DNA of 64,000 nt from positions 1 to 64,000 of the forward strand of contig AYSC01000023.1 in the NCBI GenBank assembly GCA_000503195.1, given 5' to 3'. Below, in pieces: positions 8,136 to 18,809 of this stretch. The notes under the pieces were generated by a model, which searched no databases, was not told the origin of the DNA, and worked only from the letters and a program-made list of their open reading frames with translations. Numbering within the stretch: the first letter of the stretch is position 1; the number at the start of each line of letters is the position of its first letter. This DNA is from Blastomonas sp. CACIA14H2 (GTDB taxonomy: Bacteria; Pseudomonadota; Alphaproteobacteria; Sphingomonadales; Sphingomonadaceae). A program made the translations under genes and the position numbers.

Positions 8136-8894
8136 TCAAGCGCTGGAAAGCCCAGCAGCCTCTACCGGAGTCACAACTGCTTGGCCGCTGTCCTTCCGCT
8201 CCGAATAGCGATCGACGAGCTGGTCGGCATGCGGGCGCAGCAGGACCGTAAAGCGCACCAGTTCTTCGACCACATCGACGATCCGGTCGTAATAGGCCGA
8301 TGGCAACATTCGCCCGGCCTCGTCGAATTCCTGATAGGCCTTGGCAACGCTCGACTGGTTGGGGATGGTGAACATCCGCATCCAGCGACCAAGGATGCGC
8401 AGCGTGTTGACGCTGTTGAACGACTGCGACCCAGCACTGACCTGCATCACCGCCAAGGTGCGGCCCTGCGTAGGGCGCATGCCCTGATAGGCCAGCGGCA
8501 GGTGGTCGATCTGCGTCTTCATGATGCCAGTAATCTGGCCGTGGCGTTCGGGGCTGCACCAGACCTGACCTTCGGACCACATTGAATGCGCGCGCAGCTC
8601 TACAACGGCGGGATGATCGTCGTTCGCGACCTGGTCGGGAAGCGGCAGATCGCGCGGGTCGAAAATACGCGTCTCGCAGCCAAAATACTGCAGCAGCCGC
8701 GCTGCTTCCTCAACAACCAATCGCGAGTAGGAGCGCTCGCGCAGCGATCCGTAGAGCAGAAGGATCCGCGGCTTGGGATCCAGCGGCCCCAAGCCCAGCG
8801 CAGGCTGTCGATGCGCAAAATCAGGATTGAAAGCAGGCAGGTGGTCCGGATCGCCAAGATGCCGCAGCCGTTCAAATTGGATCTCTTCGGTCAC
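8136..8894 (-). CDS. arsH: ArsH NADPH-dependent FMN reductase, organoarsenical resistance
   Basis: This 252-residue flavoprotein shows the ArsH signature: [20 protein letters not shown] near residue 45 (phosphate-binding loop for FMN) and [20 protein letters not shown] near residue 113. ArsH oxidises trivalent methylarsenicals and aromatic arsenicals to less toxic pentavalent forms. Its start overlaps the acr3 stop by four bases (ATGA), placing it last in arsR-arsC-acr3-arsH. Confidence 0.95.
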   Translation of the reverse strand: MTEEIQFERLRHLGDPDHLPAFNPDFAHRQPALGLGPLDPKPRILLLYGSLRERSYSRLVVEEAARLLQYFGCETRIFDPRDLPLPDQVANDDHPAVVELRAHSMWSEGQVWCSPERHGQITGIMKTQIDHLPLAYQGMRPTQGRTLAVMQVSAGSQSFNSVNTLRILGRWMRMFTIPNQSSVAKAYQEFDEAGRMLPSAYYDRIVDVVEELVRFTVLLRPHADQLVDRYSERKDSGQAVVTPVEAAGLSSA

Positions 8895-9946
8895 CGGGCA
8901 TTCCCTTCAAATTTGCTGCGCGTGGCATTGGCAAAAGCGACCAGCGACAGCATCACCGGCACTTCGACCAGCACGCCAACGACTGTCGCCAGCGCCGCGC
9001 CGCTTGACAGGCCGAACAGACCGATGGCGACCGCGACCGCCAGCTCGAAGAAATTCGATGTGCCGATGAGCGCGCAGGGTGCCGCAATGTTGTGCGGCAC
9101 CTTCCACACCAAGGCCCAGGCATAGGCGGCGGCGAAGATGCCATAGGACTGGATGATGATCGGAACCGCGATCAGCGCGATCAGCGGCGGGTTGGCAATG
9201 ATCGTTTCCGCCTGGAAGGCGAACAGCAGCACCACGGTCGCAAGCAGGCCGATGATCGACCAAGGCTTCAACCTCGCGGTAAACGCATCGACCGCCGCTG
9301 CATCGCCGCCATGGCTGGCGATCACCCGGCCCCGGGTCAGCGCGCCTGCCACAAGCGGGATAACGACGTACAGCACGACGGAAAGCAGAAGCGTCTCCCA
9401 CGGGACTACGATATCCGTCACGCCGAGCAGCAGCGCGACGATCGGGGCGAAGGCAACGATCATCACGAGATCGTTCACCGACACCTGTACCAGCGTATAG
9501 GCCGGATCGCCGTGAGTCATCTGCGACCAGACAAAAACCATCGCGGTGCACGGCGCCGCGCCGAGCAGGATCAGCCCGGCAATGTATTCGTGGGCATCAT
9601 CGCGCGGCAGCAGATCGGCATAGAGGTAATCGAAGAACAGCACAGCGAGCGCGGCCATGCTGAAGGGCTTGACCAGCCAGTTGATCACCAATGTGATCAC
9701 CAGCCCCTTGGGCTTGCGACCGATATCCCTGATGCTGCCGAAATCGACCCCGACCATCATCGGAAAGATCATCGCCCAGATCAGCACGGCCACCACCAGA
9801 TTGACCGAAGCATATTCGAGCCCGGCCAGCACCTCCACAGTATCAGGCGCCACAAGGCCCAATCCCAGGCCCGCCAGTATGGCCAGCAGGACCCAGATCG
9901 AAAGGTAGCGCTCGAACCGACCGAGCGGGGCAGCATCCGCGCTCAT
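8891..9946 (-). CDS. arsB (acr3): ACR3-family arsenite efflux permease
   Basis: A 351-residue membrane protein with ten predicted transmembrane segments. The family motif [20 protein letters not shown] near residue 135 holds the conserved Cys of the substrate pathway, and the fourth-helix region [16 protein letters not shown] is also typical. It extrudes As(III) using the proton motive force. It is coupled to arsC (shared base at 9946) and to arsH (four-base overlap). Confidence 0.95.
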   Translation of the reverse strand: MSADAAPLGRFERYLSIWVLLAILAGLGLGLVAPDTVEVLAGLEYASVNLVVAVLIWAMIFPMMVGVDFGSIRDIGRKPKGLVITLVINWLVKPFSMAALAVLFFDYLYADLLPRDDAHEYIAGLILLGAAPCTAMVFVWSQMTHGDPAYTLVQVSVNDLVMIVAFAPIVALLLGVTDIVVPWETLLLSVVLYVVIPLVAGALTRGRVIASHGGDAAAVDAFTARLKPWSIIGLLATVVLLFAFQAETIIANPPLIALIAVPIIIQSYGIFAAAYAWALVWKVPHNIAAPCALIGTSNFFELAVAVAIGLFGLSSGAALATVVGVLVEVPVMLSLVAFANATRSKFEGNAR

Positions 9947-10455
9947 CAGGCGGCCCCCTCCATCGCGCCGATTTTGGCCAGTGCGGTTTGCATCGAGGCC
10001 TTGTCCATATAGGCCCGGTCGAGCACAAGGAATGCTCGCACCCGCATCTCCAGCAAGCGCCAGGTTTCCTCAAAGGCGGCGTCGACATCTGCCTCGCTGT
10101 CGGTCGCATCGGCAGGATCGGGCAAGCCCCAATGGGCCTTAAGAGGGCTGCCGATGAACACCGGGCACAGCTCACCTGCGGCATTGCCGCAGACGGTTAT
10201 CGCCAGATCGATCGGCGGCGCATCAGGGCCACTGAACTCGTCCCAGCTTTTGGAGCGGAACAGTGTCGTATCGATGCCGCGCCGCGCCAACAGCCGCAGC
10301 GCGCCGGGATGCGGCACGCCCTTGGGCTTGCTGCCCGCGCTGAACGCCCGCACCCTGCCCTGGCCCAGATGGTTGAACAGCGCCTCGCCCAGTATCGAGC
10401 GCGCCGAATTACCGGTGCACAGCACCAGCACATTAAAGGGCTTGTCTGTCATCAT
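9946..10455 (-). CDS. arsC: ArsC arsenate reductase, low-molecular-weight phosphatase type
   Basis: This 169-residue enzyme reduces As(V) to As(III) for export by Acr3. The P-loop [10 protein letters not shown] near residue 12 carries the nucleophilic Cys, and [15 protein letters not shown] near residue 85 carries two further Cys residues that relay the disulfide to thioredoxin. The ATG at 10455 overlaps the arsR TGA (TGATG); a second ATG follows at 10452. Confidence 0.93.
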   Translation of the reverse strand: MMTDKPFNVLVLCTGNSARSILGEALFNHLGQGRVRAFSAGSKPKGVPHPGALRLLARRGIDTTLFRSKSWDEFSGPDAPPIDLAITVCGNAAGELCPVFIGSPLKAHWGLPDPADATDSEADVDAAFEETWRLLEMRVRAFLVLDRAYMDKASMQTALAKIGAMEGAA

Positions 10456-10811
10456 CAGCCTTTCGTCAGCGGTTCGCAGGACAGCTCTGCCATCAGGTCG
10501 GAGCACATTTCTGGAGCGCCGCCGCAACAATCCTGCATCAAGAACATCAGCAGTCGGCGCATTCCCGGATAATCCGCGCGATAGCGGATCAGGCGGCTCT
10601 CGCGTTCGGACTGGACAAGGCCTGCCCGCTCCAGCGTGGCGAGATGGTGCGACATGGTCGAGGCAGGGACAGACAAGTGCTGGGCGATTGCGCCTGCAAT
10701 CATGCCATCCGGCCCCGCTTTCACCAGCAGGCGAAACACGCCAAGCCGAGTCTCATGGGCCAGGGCCCCGAGCGCATCCACCGCCCAGACTTCCGCGCCG
10801 AGTTCATTCAT
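10455..10811 (-). CDS. arsR: ArsR arsenite-responsive repressor
   Basis: A 118-residue winged-helix repressor: LGALAHETRLGVFRLLVKAG, then the recognition helix in VPASTMSHHLATLERAGLV, then YRADYPGMRRLLMFLM. The ELCVCDL metal motif of plasmid R773 ArsR is absent. Instead a C-terminal DCCGGAPEMC cluster resembles the As(III) site of the Acidithiobacillus-type ArsR. It heads the ars operon and should be released from its operator by As(III). An inverted repeat lies just upstream, between arsR and the divergent arsO. Confidence 0.93.
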   Translation of the reverse strand: MNELGAEVWAVDALGALAHETRLGVFRLLVKAGPDGMIAGAIAQHLSVPASTMSHHLATLERAGLVQSERESRLIRYRADYPGMRRLLMFLMQDCCGGAPEMCSDLMAELSCEPLTKG

Positions 10812-10834
10812 TGCCCCTACCTTTCGAGAAACAT

Positions 10835-10874
10835 CGAATTACCTTGCTATTTGCCATCGTCAAGGGTTAATTCG
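10835..10874. promoter_or_regulatory. Candidate ArsR operator in the arsR-arsO divergent promoter region
   Basis: CGAATTACCTTG (10835-10846) is mirrored by CAAGGGTTAATTCG (10861-10874), an inverted repeat that is perfect apart from a two-base bulge, with a 14-base spacer. Its position in the 199-base gap between divergent arsR and arsO suits a site controlling both. Binding is inferred, not shown. Confidence 0.5.
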
Positions 10875-11010
10875 AACATTGTGGAAATAACGCGCTGGGT
10901 TTTGACGCCGGTCAAGGCGCGATCGCTACCAGAGCGCCATTCTGACTCAGCCTGGTTGCAGGCGCGATCCGACTGGAAAACGCGCGAGCTATGGAGTCGC
11001 AACGCACAGG

Positions 11011-12111
11011 ATGGACATGATCAAGACGGCTGACATCGTGATAATTGGCGGGGGCCAGATGGCGCTTTCGCTTGGCTATTATCTCCGCCGGGCCAAGACG
11101 GACTTCCTGATCCTGGACGCCGAAACCGGACCGGGCGGTGCCTGGCGGCATGGCTGGGATTCCCTCCGGCTGTTTTCGCCTGCAGGGTACAGTTCGCTGC
11201 CGGGCTGGCTGATGCCGCCAACCAGCCCTTCCGGATATCCCACCCGTGATGACGTGCTCGACTATCTTCGCCGCTACGAAGACCGCTATCAGTTGCCGAT
11301 CCACCGGCCCGTCCACGTCTCAGGCGTCCAACCGCTCGCTGGCATGTTGATCGTACAAACCGATCAAGGCGATTATTCTGCCCGATACGTTGTCAGTGCC
11401 ACCGGAACCTGGTCCAAGCCCTATATACCCGATATCGAAGGGCGCGGGATTTTCGCCGGTGAGCAGGTCCATTCGGCGCATTACACCTCTCCAGACAAAT
11501 TTGCAGGCAAGACCGTGCTTGTTGTGGGTGGCGGAAACAGCGGTGCGCAGATCATGGCCGAGATATCTTCGGTTGCCCATGCCTTATGGGTCACGATTGA
11601 TGAGCCGCTGTTTCTGCCCGACGATGTCGATGGGCGGGTGCTGTTCGAGCGGGCAGTAACGCGAATGAAGGCCGGAGCCGATGCCGAACCGGTCGGCGGG
11701 ATTGGCGATATCGTGATGGTTCCGTCCGTCCGCGCAGCGCACGAGCGCGGCGACCTTTCGGCCGTTCGCCCATTCGAACGCATGACAGTTACTGGCGTGG
11801 TCTGGCCCGATGGGTCGGAACTTGCCGTAGATGCCGTTATCTGGTGCACCGGCTTCAGGCCTGCGCTTGATCACTTGCGATCGCTGGGCGTGATCGAGCA
11901 GGACGAAAAGGTGGCAGTGGAGAACCAGCGCTCGATCCGCCAGCCTCGGCTGTGGCTGGCGGGCTATGGCGACTGGACAGGCCCGGGCTCTGCTACCTTG
12001 ATGGGGGCCGCCCGAACTGCGCGCGACCTGGCTGCGCGGCTGGTTGATGCCCTTGCGTCTGACAGGGGCTCGGCGCCCGCCGATGCTTCAACCACCCGTC
12101 AGTCCGCGTAA
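11011..12111 (+). CDS. arsO: ArsO-type flavin monooxygenase
   Basis: This 366-residue FAD/NADPH enzyme has [19 protein letters not shown] at the N-terminus (FAD Rossmann motif), [23 protein letters not shown], a second Rossmann motif [15 protein letters not shown] near residue 170 and [12 protein letters not shown] near residue 285. The ars context and the overall pattern match ArsO, a flavin-containing monooxygenase found next to ars genes and reported to aid arsenic resistance; its exact substrate is not settled. It is divergent from arsR, so probably co-regulated. Its end overlaps the convergent amidohydrolase by 13 bases. Confidence 0.85.
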   Translation: MDMIKTADIVIIGGGQMALSLGYYLRRAKTDFLILDAETGPGGAWRHGWDSLRLFSPAGYSSLPGWLMPPTSPSGYPTRDDVLDYLRRYEDRYQLPIHRPVHVSGVQPLAGMLIVQTDQGDYSARYVVSATGTWSKPYIPDIEGRGIFAGEQVHSAHYTSPDKFAGKTVLVVGGGNSGAQIMAEISSVAHALWVTIDEPLFLPDDVDGRVLFERAVTRMKAGADAEPVGGIGDIVMVPSVRAAHERGDLSAVRPFERMTVTGVVWPDGSELAVDAVIWCTGFRPALDHLRSLGVIEQDEKVAVENQRSIRQPRLWLAGYGDWTGPGSATLMGAARTARDLAARLVDALASDRGSAPADASTTRQSA

Positions 12112-13895
12112 AAGCGGAGGTTGTCGATCTCACCCCAGGCGGCCGATCCGCCTTCGCGTTGGGTTACAACGCCCACCTCCAGCAGATCGTCGCCGCGCCA
12201 TGACCTGCCCAGACCGTCGCGGCTTCTTTTCGCGCTGAACGCGGAAAAGGGCAGTCGGACCTGCGACCAGGCCTGGCTTGCCTCCACCTTGGCGGTCCAC
12301 TCGCCTGCCAGGGTGTTGATCACAACGTCATAGGTTCCGCTCCCGCGCAGATCGAGCTGAACCCCAGCAAAGCGACGTGCATCGACGGGCGTGACCGATC
12401 CGCGCGACAGCGGGACCAGCACGCCGCCTTCCGGCTTGTCCTTGGGCGCCATCTGCACCGCGACGGCCAGGGCGGAGCCGCCTTCGGCTCGCGGCACCCT
12501 GTTGGCAATCACCGCCGATCGCTCGACCCCGCCATCCATATCGGCCAGACGCAGCGTATCGAGGGCACTGCGCCCATCCGTCCGCTCGAAATCATCGATC
12601 AGAGCTGCAGCAGGCATGGCGGGCAACGCCGTCGCCTGGTTTCCGACCGGCAGCTTGACGCCTTTACCGAAGACCGTCTTTCCATCGATCAGCACCTGAT
12701 CGATCTTATGGACATCGGAAATTGCCTTCCACGGAATACCATCGATCAGCACGAGATCGGCACGCTTTCCCTTTTCAATCGTGCCGCGATCTTCCAGCAC
12801 TCCGAGCGCCTGCGCGCTAGTGGCCGTTCCGGCCAACAAGGCAGCTTTGGGCGAAAGCCCGGCATCGACCATCAACTCCATCTCCTGGAGCGTCGAAAAA
12901 CCATGGCGCGCGCCTCCGATTCCCGCATCCGTGCCCACCGCCACAGGCACACCGGCTGCGGCGAGCTTGCGCAGATTATCCTGCGCATAACCCCATTTGC
13001 GGATTCGTTGCCGGGTAGCGGGATCGTCCTTGCGATTGGGACCGATTTCGTCCGGCTTCAGCTGATAGATGGCCAGTGTCGGCGCATAAAAGGTGCCTGC
13101 AGCCTTGATCGCCGCGATGGTTGCCTCATCGAGCGGAGCGTCCTGGATCGAGTGGGCGATGACGTCGACATTGGCTGCTGCGGCTATCTGACCCCGCCCG
13201 ACGGTGACCGTGTGCGTGAGCACGCGCTGGCCATATTTGTGCGCTTCACCAGTCAATGCGGTCAGCGTTTCCACATTCATTGACGTCTCTTCGGGGAGCT
13301 GGCCATAGCGCCATCCATCGGTGAACACCTTGATGTGGTCTGGCTTGTAAGGCTGCAGCTCTGCCATCGCCCGCCTCGCACTCTCTGCCGTCGCCACCCA
13401 TTTTGTGGTGTTGGTATCAGCCCAGTCCGCGCCGTGGCCGCCCGGTGTACTGATACGCGCGACGAAGTTCACATGCGGAGCCGCAAGTCCCTGAAGCCAC
13501 GCCCGCTTGGGGGCAAAGGCTTCAGGCTGCTGGTGAAAGTCGTTCACGGTCGTGACGCCGCTACTGACATAGGCGGTCGCGATCTGGGGCAAAGTCGCAG
13601 GCGATCCGCCCTGCGACCAATGGGTGTGCACATCGAAAAAGCCCGGGAGCAAAGCCTTGCCATTGGCACGGATGATCGTTGCGCCCTTTGGAACAGCGAC
13701 ATCCGGTCCGACCGCCTCGATCCTTCCATCGCGGATGACGACATGGCCGCGATATGGCTCCCTCCCAGTAGCATCGAAGATCATCGCATTGGTGATGGCG
13801 ATCGTCTTTTCGCTGGACTGTGCACTGAGCGGTGATCCTGCGATGGCGAGCGCCACCAGTGCGCCCGAAAGCATTGCCAATGTGCGTGCGACCAC
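12099..13895 (-). CDS. Secreted amidohydrolase with a C-terminal CIA30-like beta domain
   Basis: A protein of about 598 residues. After a signal peptide ([20 protein letters not shown]) comes an imidazolonepropionase-like amidohydrolase with all metal ligands in view: [17 protein letters not shown] (bridging Lys), [17 protein letters not shown] and [10 protein letters not shown]. After about residue 430 a second domain starting [13 protein letters not shown] and ending [12 protein letters not shown] looks like the CIA30/galactose-binding fold. I chose a GTG at 13895, preceded by GGGGAG, because it gives a clean signal peptide; an ATG at 13934 is the alternative. The substrate is unknown; peptides or N-acyl amino acids are plausible given the neighbouring receptor. 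Confidence 0.82.
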   Translation of the reverse strand: MVARTLAMLSGALVALAIAGSPLSAQSSEKTIAITNAMIFDATGREPYRGHVVIRDGRIEAVGPDVAVPKGATIIRANGKALLPGFFDVHTHWSQGGSPATLPQIATAYVSSGVTTVNDFHQQPEAFAPKRAWLQGLAAPHVNFVARISTPGGHGADWADTNTTKWVATAESARRAMAELQPYKPDHIKVFTDGWRYGQLPEETSMNVETLTALTGEAHKYGQRVLTHTVTVGRGQIAAAANVDVIAHSIQDAPLDEATIAAIKAAGTFYAPTLAIYQLKPDEIGPNRKDDPATRQRIRKWGYAQDNLRKLAAAGVPVAVGTDAGIGGARHGFSTLQEMELMVDAGLSPKAALLAGTATSAQALGVLEDRGTIEKGKRADLVLIDGIPWKAISDVHKIDQVLIDGKTVFGKGVKLPVGNQATALPAMPAAALIDDFERTDGRSALDTLRLADMDGGVERSAVIANRVPRAEGGSALAVAVQMAPKDKPEGGVLVPLSRGSVTPVDARRFAGVQLDLRGSGTYDVVINTLAGEWTAKVEASQAWSQVRLPFSAFSAKRSRDGLGRSWRGDDLLEVGVVTQREGGSAAWGEIDNLRFYAD

Positions 13896-14234
13896 TTTCT
13901 TCTCCCCAACACCGGATACCGAGCCTCGCTCCATAAGACGCAGCGAGAACCGGTTACCCCATCGCCGAACCGACTGCACCATGACTTTTGTGACAATCTC
14001 CTGGCCCTGAGCGGTTTCCGCACTCGCCCGACGTCCGCCCAGACAGCCTGGGCACCTCCAACGCTACCGAGAAATCTTATGTCCATGGGCGCCCGCGAGG
14101 AGAAAGTTCAACAAAGAGATATCCACTGAATTTTTCCGAAAGTTTCAGGTGGGGGATGGTTGCTGCGCTGCGTCATAGCTAGCGGAAGCTGCAGAGACAG
14201 TCTCACAGGGACGACTCCAAAAGGGGGCTTTAGA

Positions 14235-17200
14235 ATGACCAGTAAATCACACGTCTTTCGGCGGCATATGCTGTGCGCCGTTTCCTTCGCGGGTTTGGTG
14301 ATGGGCCAGCAGGCCCTCGCTCAGGATGCTACAGCGGCCGCACAGGATGAAACTGCAGAGAAGGCGAGCGAAATTGTTGTGACTGGAAGCCGTATCGCAG
14401 GCTCGAAGATCACCGAGGCCCTGCCCGTCACGGTCCTGAACGAAGACGATATCGCAGCAACCGCTGCCGTGTCAGGCGATGAACTCATCCGCGCGATTCC
14501 GCAGATGAGCGACGTTTCGTTCAACTCTGCGAACGGTCAGACGAGCAGCAATTTTGCTCGTGGCGACGTCGGGTCGATCGACCTTCGCGGATTAGGCGTT
14601 GGCAACACCCTTGTACTGCTCAATGGGCGGCGCGTGGTCCAGCATCCCACCAGCCAGGCAAGCGTTTCGCTGGCCCCGGTCACAACCTACAATACCAACG
14701 CGATCCCGGTGTTCGGCATCCAACGGCTTGAAGTGCTGCGCGATGGCGCCGCTGCCCTCTACGGAACGGATGCTGTGGCAGGCGTGGTCAACACCGTCCT
14801 GCGTGACAATATCGATGGCGGCAGCCTGTCGCTGCAATATGGCGGGGCAGAAGGAACCGGACTGCGCGAGTTCAATGCATCGGGATATCTCGGCAAGGAT
14901 TTCGCCGAGGGACGCGGCAACTTCTCGGTCCTGTTCAACTATACCAACCGCACAGCGCTCTCCTCGCAGGACCTGCCGTTCACCGCGACTTCGGATCACA
15001 GGAACTTCCCGCAGTTCATTGGAACGGTTTTTGAAGGATCGAACGCGCTGGATGATACCAGCGTGCTGGCGCAATGGGCCAATCTTGCAACCGTGGGTGG
15101 CGTACGCGTCCGCCGGGGGACCACCAACATCACGACTGCGGGCGGTGTGTTTTCGATCCAGCCGACCGCAAACGGCGGATGCTCGGCCACCCTGCCCAAC
15201 GACATCTGCATCGATGACGGAACTCGCGCGACCACGGGGGCAGATCGCAACACCCGTTGGGATGGCCAGGCCAACTTCCCGATCTCGATCTCGCCGAGCC
15301 TGGATCGGGTCAATGTCTATGCGTCGGGCCATTACGACCTGAGTGGCAGCGTCACGGCCTTTACCGAACTGGGTTATTATTACGCCAAGACCCGGAGCAT
15401 CCAGGACAGCGTCTTTTCGATCGGTTCGATCCAGATGACGATCCCGGCATCCAACTTCTGGAACCCGTTCGGTCCGGTGACCTTCGCCAATGGTGCCGCA
15501 AACCCCAACCGGCTTGCCGGTATCGATGCGCCTGCCGCAGGACTGCCGATCTCGCTGACCAGCTATCGGTTTGTCGATCTGGGCCCCACGGTCGTCGACG
15601 TCACCAATCGCCAGTTCCGCGCCGTGTTCGGCCTTCGCGGCGAAGCGCTGGGCTTCAACTGGGAAACCGCAGGCGTCTATTCCGAGGCGACGGTCCGCGA
15701 CGTGCAGGATGGGGTCAGTTCCACGGCCCTGCAGCGCAATCTCGCTCTTTCCACGCCTGATGCCTATAATCCCTTCAACGGCGGCAGCGCCAGCAACCCC
15801 ACCGGGCCGGACACCAGCATCAGCAGTCAGGCCGCGCAGGATGCAATCCGGATCAAGACCACCCGCAAGGGCAAGTCGACCCTGGCGGGTTGGGATTTCC
15901 GGGCATCACGGCCTGACCTGTTCACGCTTCCTGGCGGTGACGTCGGCCTGGCCTTTGGCGCGGAAGTGCGGCGCGACACCCAGCTCGACGATCGTGATCC
16001 GCGGGTCGACGGAACGATCAAATGGACCGACACCGTTCTGGGGATCGTGCAGGACAGCGACCTTTACGGTGTCAGCCCGACCCCCGATACGCGCGGTTCG
16101 CGGACGGTGTATTCGGCCTATGCAGAACTTGCTATCCCGATCATTTCCGAAGAGATGAACATCCCGCTCATCCGCAGCCTGACGCTGCAGGCGGCCGGTC
16201 GCTATGAGCATTATTCCGACTTCGGCAGCATTGCCAAACCGAAAATTGCGGCAGCATGGGATCTGTTCGAAGGCTGGCGCATTCGAGGTTCTTGGGCGCA
16301 AGGCTTTCGTGCCCCGAACCTGGAGCAGACCAATGCAACGCTGGTGACACGCGGCAACACGCGAACCGACTGGATTCGTTGCGAGGCCGATTTGCGGGCT
16401 CGCCGCATCACGTCCTTCGACGCATGCGCTCAGCAATTCGTCACCACCGCCCGGCGTGCAGGCAACCCCGATCTCGACCCTGAAACGTCGGACACATTCA
16501 CCATCGGGACTGTGCTCCAGCCGCCGTTCCTCAACACCGGCAAGCTCCGCACCACCTTCACGGTGGATTACTGGCAGGTGAAGCAGCAGGGCATTGTCGG
16601 TGTCTATGGCGAAGGCAATGCACTCATCAACGATTACCTGCTGCGGGTACAGGGTCAGAGCGATCCTAATGTCACCCGTGCGGCACCGACCGCCGATGAT
16701 GTCGCACTGTTTGCCGGTACCGGCCTGACCCCGGTCGGGCGCGTGACCTTTGTCGATGACGTGTACCGCAATCTGGAACCGCAGACGGTGCGCGGCCTGG
16801 ATTTCGGCCTGAATGTCGGGCTGCGCGACACAGGCGTGGGCGACTTCACCTTCTCGGTCAATGTCGCCTATCTGCTCAAATATTTCCGCGACGTTTCGCC
16901 CGACATCCAGGTTTTGCTCGACGCACGTACGGCTGGCCAGATCAACCGCGATACGATCATTCCCGAAAGCAGCAATCTGGTGCGCGATGACGGCTTCCCG
17001 AAATGGCGGGCATCGGGAACGCTCACATGGCGGATTGGCCAGTTTACCGCGAGCGGATTCGTTACCCATCGCAGCAGCGTGGTGGATGACGATATTTCGG
17101 TCAATGGCCTCAACTGGGTGGTCAAGCCCTACACGACGGCTAACCTTTATCTGCAGTATGACCTGAAGGATGGCTTTGCCAAGGGCACCAGCATCCGGGT

Positions 17201-17321
17201 GGGTGCACGCAACATCACCAATGAGACGCCGCCCATCGATTCCGGTTCGTTCGGCTATGTCGGATCGCTGGACTCGCCCAATCCGCGTTACTGGTATGCC
17301 AGCATTCGCAAGGACTTCTGA
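14235..17321 (+). CDS. TonB-dependent outer-membrane receptor (RagA/CirA-like)
   Basis: A 1028-residue receptor with a signal peptide ending QQALAQ, then SEIVVTGSRIAG (typical sphingomonad N-terminus after the TonB box), a plug domain (about 60-190: LPVTVLNEDDI, DLRGLGVGNTLVLLNGRRV) and a 22-strand barrel ending YWYASIRKDF with the terminal Phe. The ATG at 14235 follows an AGGGGGC ribosome site and gives the signal peptide. It heads a rightward unit with two secreted amidohydrolases, so it probably imports their substrate or product, most likely short peptides or amides. Confidence 0.93.
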   Translation: MTSKSHVFRRHMLCAVSFAGLVMGQQALAQDATAAAQDETAEKASEIVVTGSRIAGSKITEALPVTVLNEDDIAATAAVSGDELIRAIPQMSDVSFNSANGQTSSNFARGDVGSIDLRGLGVGNTLVLLNGRRVVQHPTSQASVSLAPVTTYNTNAIPVFGIQRLEVLRDGAAALYGTDAVAGVVNTVLRDNIDGGSLSLQYGGAEGTGLREFNASGYLGKDFAEGRGNFSVLFNYTNRTALSSQDLPFTATSDHRNFPQFIGTVFEGSNALDDTSVLAQWANLATVGGVRVRRGTTNITTAGGVFSIQPTANGGCSATLPNDICIDDGTRATTGADRNTRWDGQANFPISISPSLDRVNVYASGHYDLSGSVTAFTELGYYYAKTRSIQDSVFSIGSIQMTIPASNFWNPFGPVTFANGAANPNRLAGIDAPAAGLPISLTSYRFVDLGPTVVDVTNRQFRAVFGLRGEALGFNWETAGVYSEATVRDVQDGVSSTALQRNLALSTPDAYNPFNGGSASNPTGPDTSISSQAAQDAIRIKTTRKGKSTLAGWDFRASRPDLFTLPGGDVGLAFGAEVRRDTQLDDRDPRVDGTIKWTDTVLGIVQDSDLYGVSPTPDTRGSRTVYSAYAELAIPIISEEMNIPLIRSLTLQAAGRYEHYSDFGSIAKPKIAAAWDLFEGWRIRGSWAQGFRAPNLEQTNATLVTRGNTRTDWIRCEADLRARRITSFDACAQQFVTTARRAGNPDLDPETSDTFTIGTVLQPPFLNTGKLRTTFTVDYWQVKQQGIVGVYGEGNALINDYLLRVQGQSDPNVTRAAPTADDVALFAGTGLTPVGRVTFVDDVYRNLEPQTVRGLDFGLNVGLRDTGVGDFTFSVNVAYLLKYFRDVSPDIQVLLDARTAGQINRDTIIPESSNLVRDDGFPKWRASGTLTWRIGQFTASGFVTHRSSVVDDDISVNGLNWVVKPYTTANLYLQYDLKDGFAKGTSIRVGARNITNETPPIDSGSFGYVGSLDSPNPRYWYASIRKDF

Positions 17322-17337
17322 CAGCCTACCAAACATC

Positions 17338-17363
17338 CCCCTCGGGCCTAACGGTCCGAGGGG
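17338..17363 (+). terminator. Intercistronic hairpin after the TonB receptor
   Basis: CCCCTCGG (17338-17345) pairs perfectly with CCGAGGGG (17356-17363) around a ten-base loop. No T tract follows, so it may be a partial terminator or an mRNA-stabilising hairpin that sets receptor expression above the downstream enzymes. Confidence 0.5.
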
Positions 17364-17399
17364 CTCTCCCCGGGGCACCATATTCAAGGAAGGACAGCT

Positions 17400-18809
17400 G
17401 TGATCAAGACAATGCGAATTTCGGCTGCCATCGCGGTGCTTGGTGCCATTGCAACTGCACCCGCTGTGCTTGGCGCGCCTGATTCACAGGTTCAGGCGAG
17501 CGACGTTGCAACCAGTTCCCCCTTCCCCAGCACCTATCGTCCGCGCAGCGACGTGGACACCGCCATCACCAATGCGACCATTCTAACCGCCACGGGAGTG
17601 CGGATCGACAACGGCACGATCCTGATGGCCAAGGGGCGCATCGTTGCTGTGGGCAAGGATGTTGCGGTCCCTTCAAAGGCGCGGGTGATCGACGGCACCG
17701 GCAAATGGGTGACGCCCGGAATCATCGATTCCCATTCGCATCTTGGCGTGTTTCCCGCTCCGGGCGTGGATGGCCATGCGGACGGCAATGAGAATATCGA
17801 CCCCTATACGGCACACGTCTGGGCAGAACATTCGGTCTGGCCGCAGGATCCGGTATTCACCAAGGCAAGGGCGGGCGGCGTCACAAGCCTCCTCGTGCTG
17901 CCAGGGTCAGCCAATCTGTTCGGCGGACGCGGTGTCTCGCTCAAGAATGTTCCTGCCGTCACTGTGCAGCAGATGAAATTCCCTGGAGCGCCCTACACGC
18001 TCAAGATGGCGTGCGGGGAGAATCCCAAGGGCCGCTATGGCAGCCGTGGCCGGGCACCCGCGACGCGCATGGGCAATGTTGCCGGGTTCCGGCGCAGCTG
18101 GATCGACGCAGCCGAATATGCGCGCAAATGGGACGCTTATGACCGCAAGCGCGCAAAGGGCGAAATGGCGGAAGCACCCAAGCGCGATCTTGGCATGGAA
18201 ACGCTGGCGGGCGTGCTGAAGGGCGAGATTCTGGTCCAGAACCACTGCTATCGCGCCGACGAAATGGCGCTGATGGTCGATGTCGGACACGAATTCGGAT
18301 ACCGCACCACAGCGTTCCACCATGCGGTCGAAGCCTTCAAGATCGCCGATCTTCTGGCCGAGCAGGGCACGTGTGTCGCGACCTGGGCGACCCGTTGGGG
18401 CTTCAAGATGGAAGCCTTTGACGCCATCGAGGAGAATGCGGCGATTCTGGCATCGCGCGGAGTGTGCGTCGCAATCCATTCCGATGAGCAGCGCCTGATC
18501 CAGCGGCTCAATGTCGAATCGGCCGTCGCGCTGGCCGCGGGTCGGCGCGCAGGCATCGACATCCCGCAGGAAGAGGCCATAAAATGGATCACCATCAACG
18601 CTGCCAAGATCATGGGCATAGCCGATCAGACAGGCTCGCTTGAGCCGGGCAAGATGGCCGACGTGGTGCTGTGGAGTCACAACCCTTTCAGCGTCTATTC
18701 CGTCGCTGAAAAGGTATTCATCGACGGGGCGCTGGTCCACGATACCGCCAACCCCGCATCGATCTATCGCAGCGATTTCGAGCTTGGTCAGAAAGTTGGG
18801 GTGGAATGA
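17400..18809 (+). CDS. Secreted metal-dependent amidohydrolase, first of a tandem pair
   Basis: A 469-residue enzyme: signal peptide (MRISAAIAVLGAIATAPAVLGA), then ITNATILTATG, the metal motif DSHSHLG near residue 120, LKMACGENPKGRYG (possible bridging Lys), LVQNHCYRAD, AFHHAVEAF and IHSDEQRL, ending with the usual GSLEPGKMADVVLW. All expected ligands appear present. A GTG at 17400, five bases after GGAAGGA, is preferred to the ATG at 17412. Its stop overlaps the next gene (ATGATGA). Resembles dipeptidase-type amidohydrolases of TonB receptor clusters; the substrate is unknown. Confidence 0.85.
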   Translation: MIKTMRISAAIAVLGAIATAPAVLGAPDSQVQASDVATSSPFPSTYRPRSDVDTAITNATILTATGVRIDNGTILMAKGRIVAVGKDVAVPSKARVIDGTGKWVTPGIIDSHSHLGVFPAPGVDGHADGNENIDPYTAHVWAEHSVWPQDPVFTKARAGGVTSLLVLPGSANLFGGRGVSLKNVPAVTVQQMKFPGAPYTLKMACGENPKGRYGSRGRAPATRMGNVAGFRRSWIDAAEYARKWDAYDRKRAKGEMAEAPKRDLGMETLAGVLKGEILVQNHCYRADEMALMVDVGHEFGYRTTAFHHAVEAFKIADLLAEQGTCVATWATRWGFKMEAFDAIEENAAILASRGVCVAIHSDEQRLIQRLNVESAVALAAGRRAGIDIPQEEAIKWITINAAKIMGIADQTGSLEPGKMADVVLWSHNPFSVYSVAEKVFIDGALVHDTANPASIYRSDFELGQKVGVE

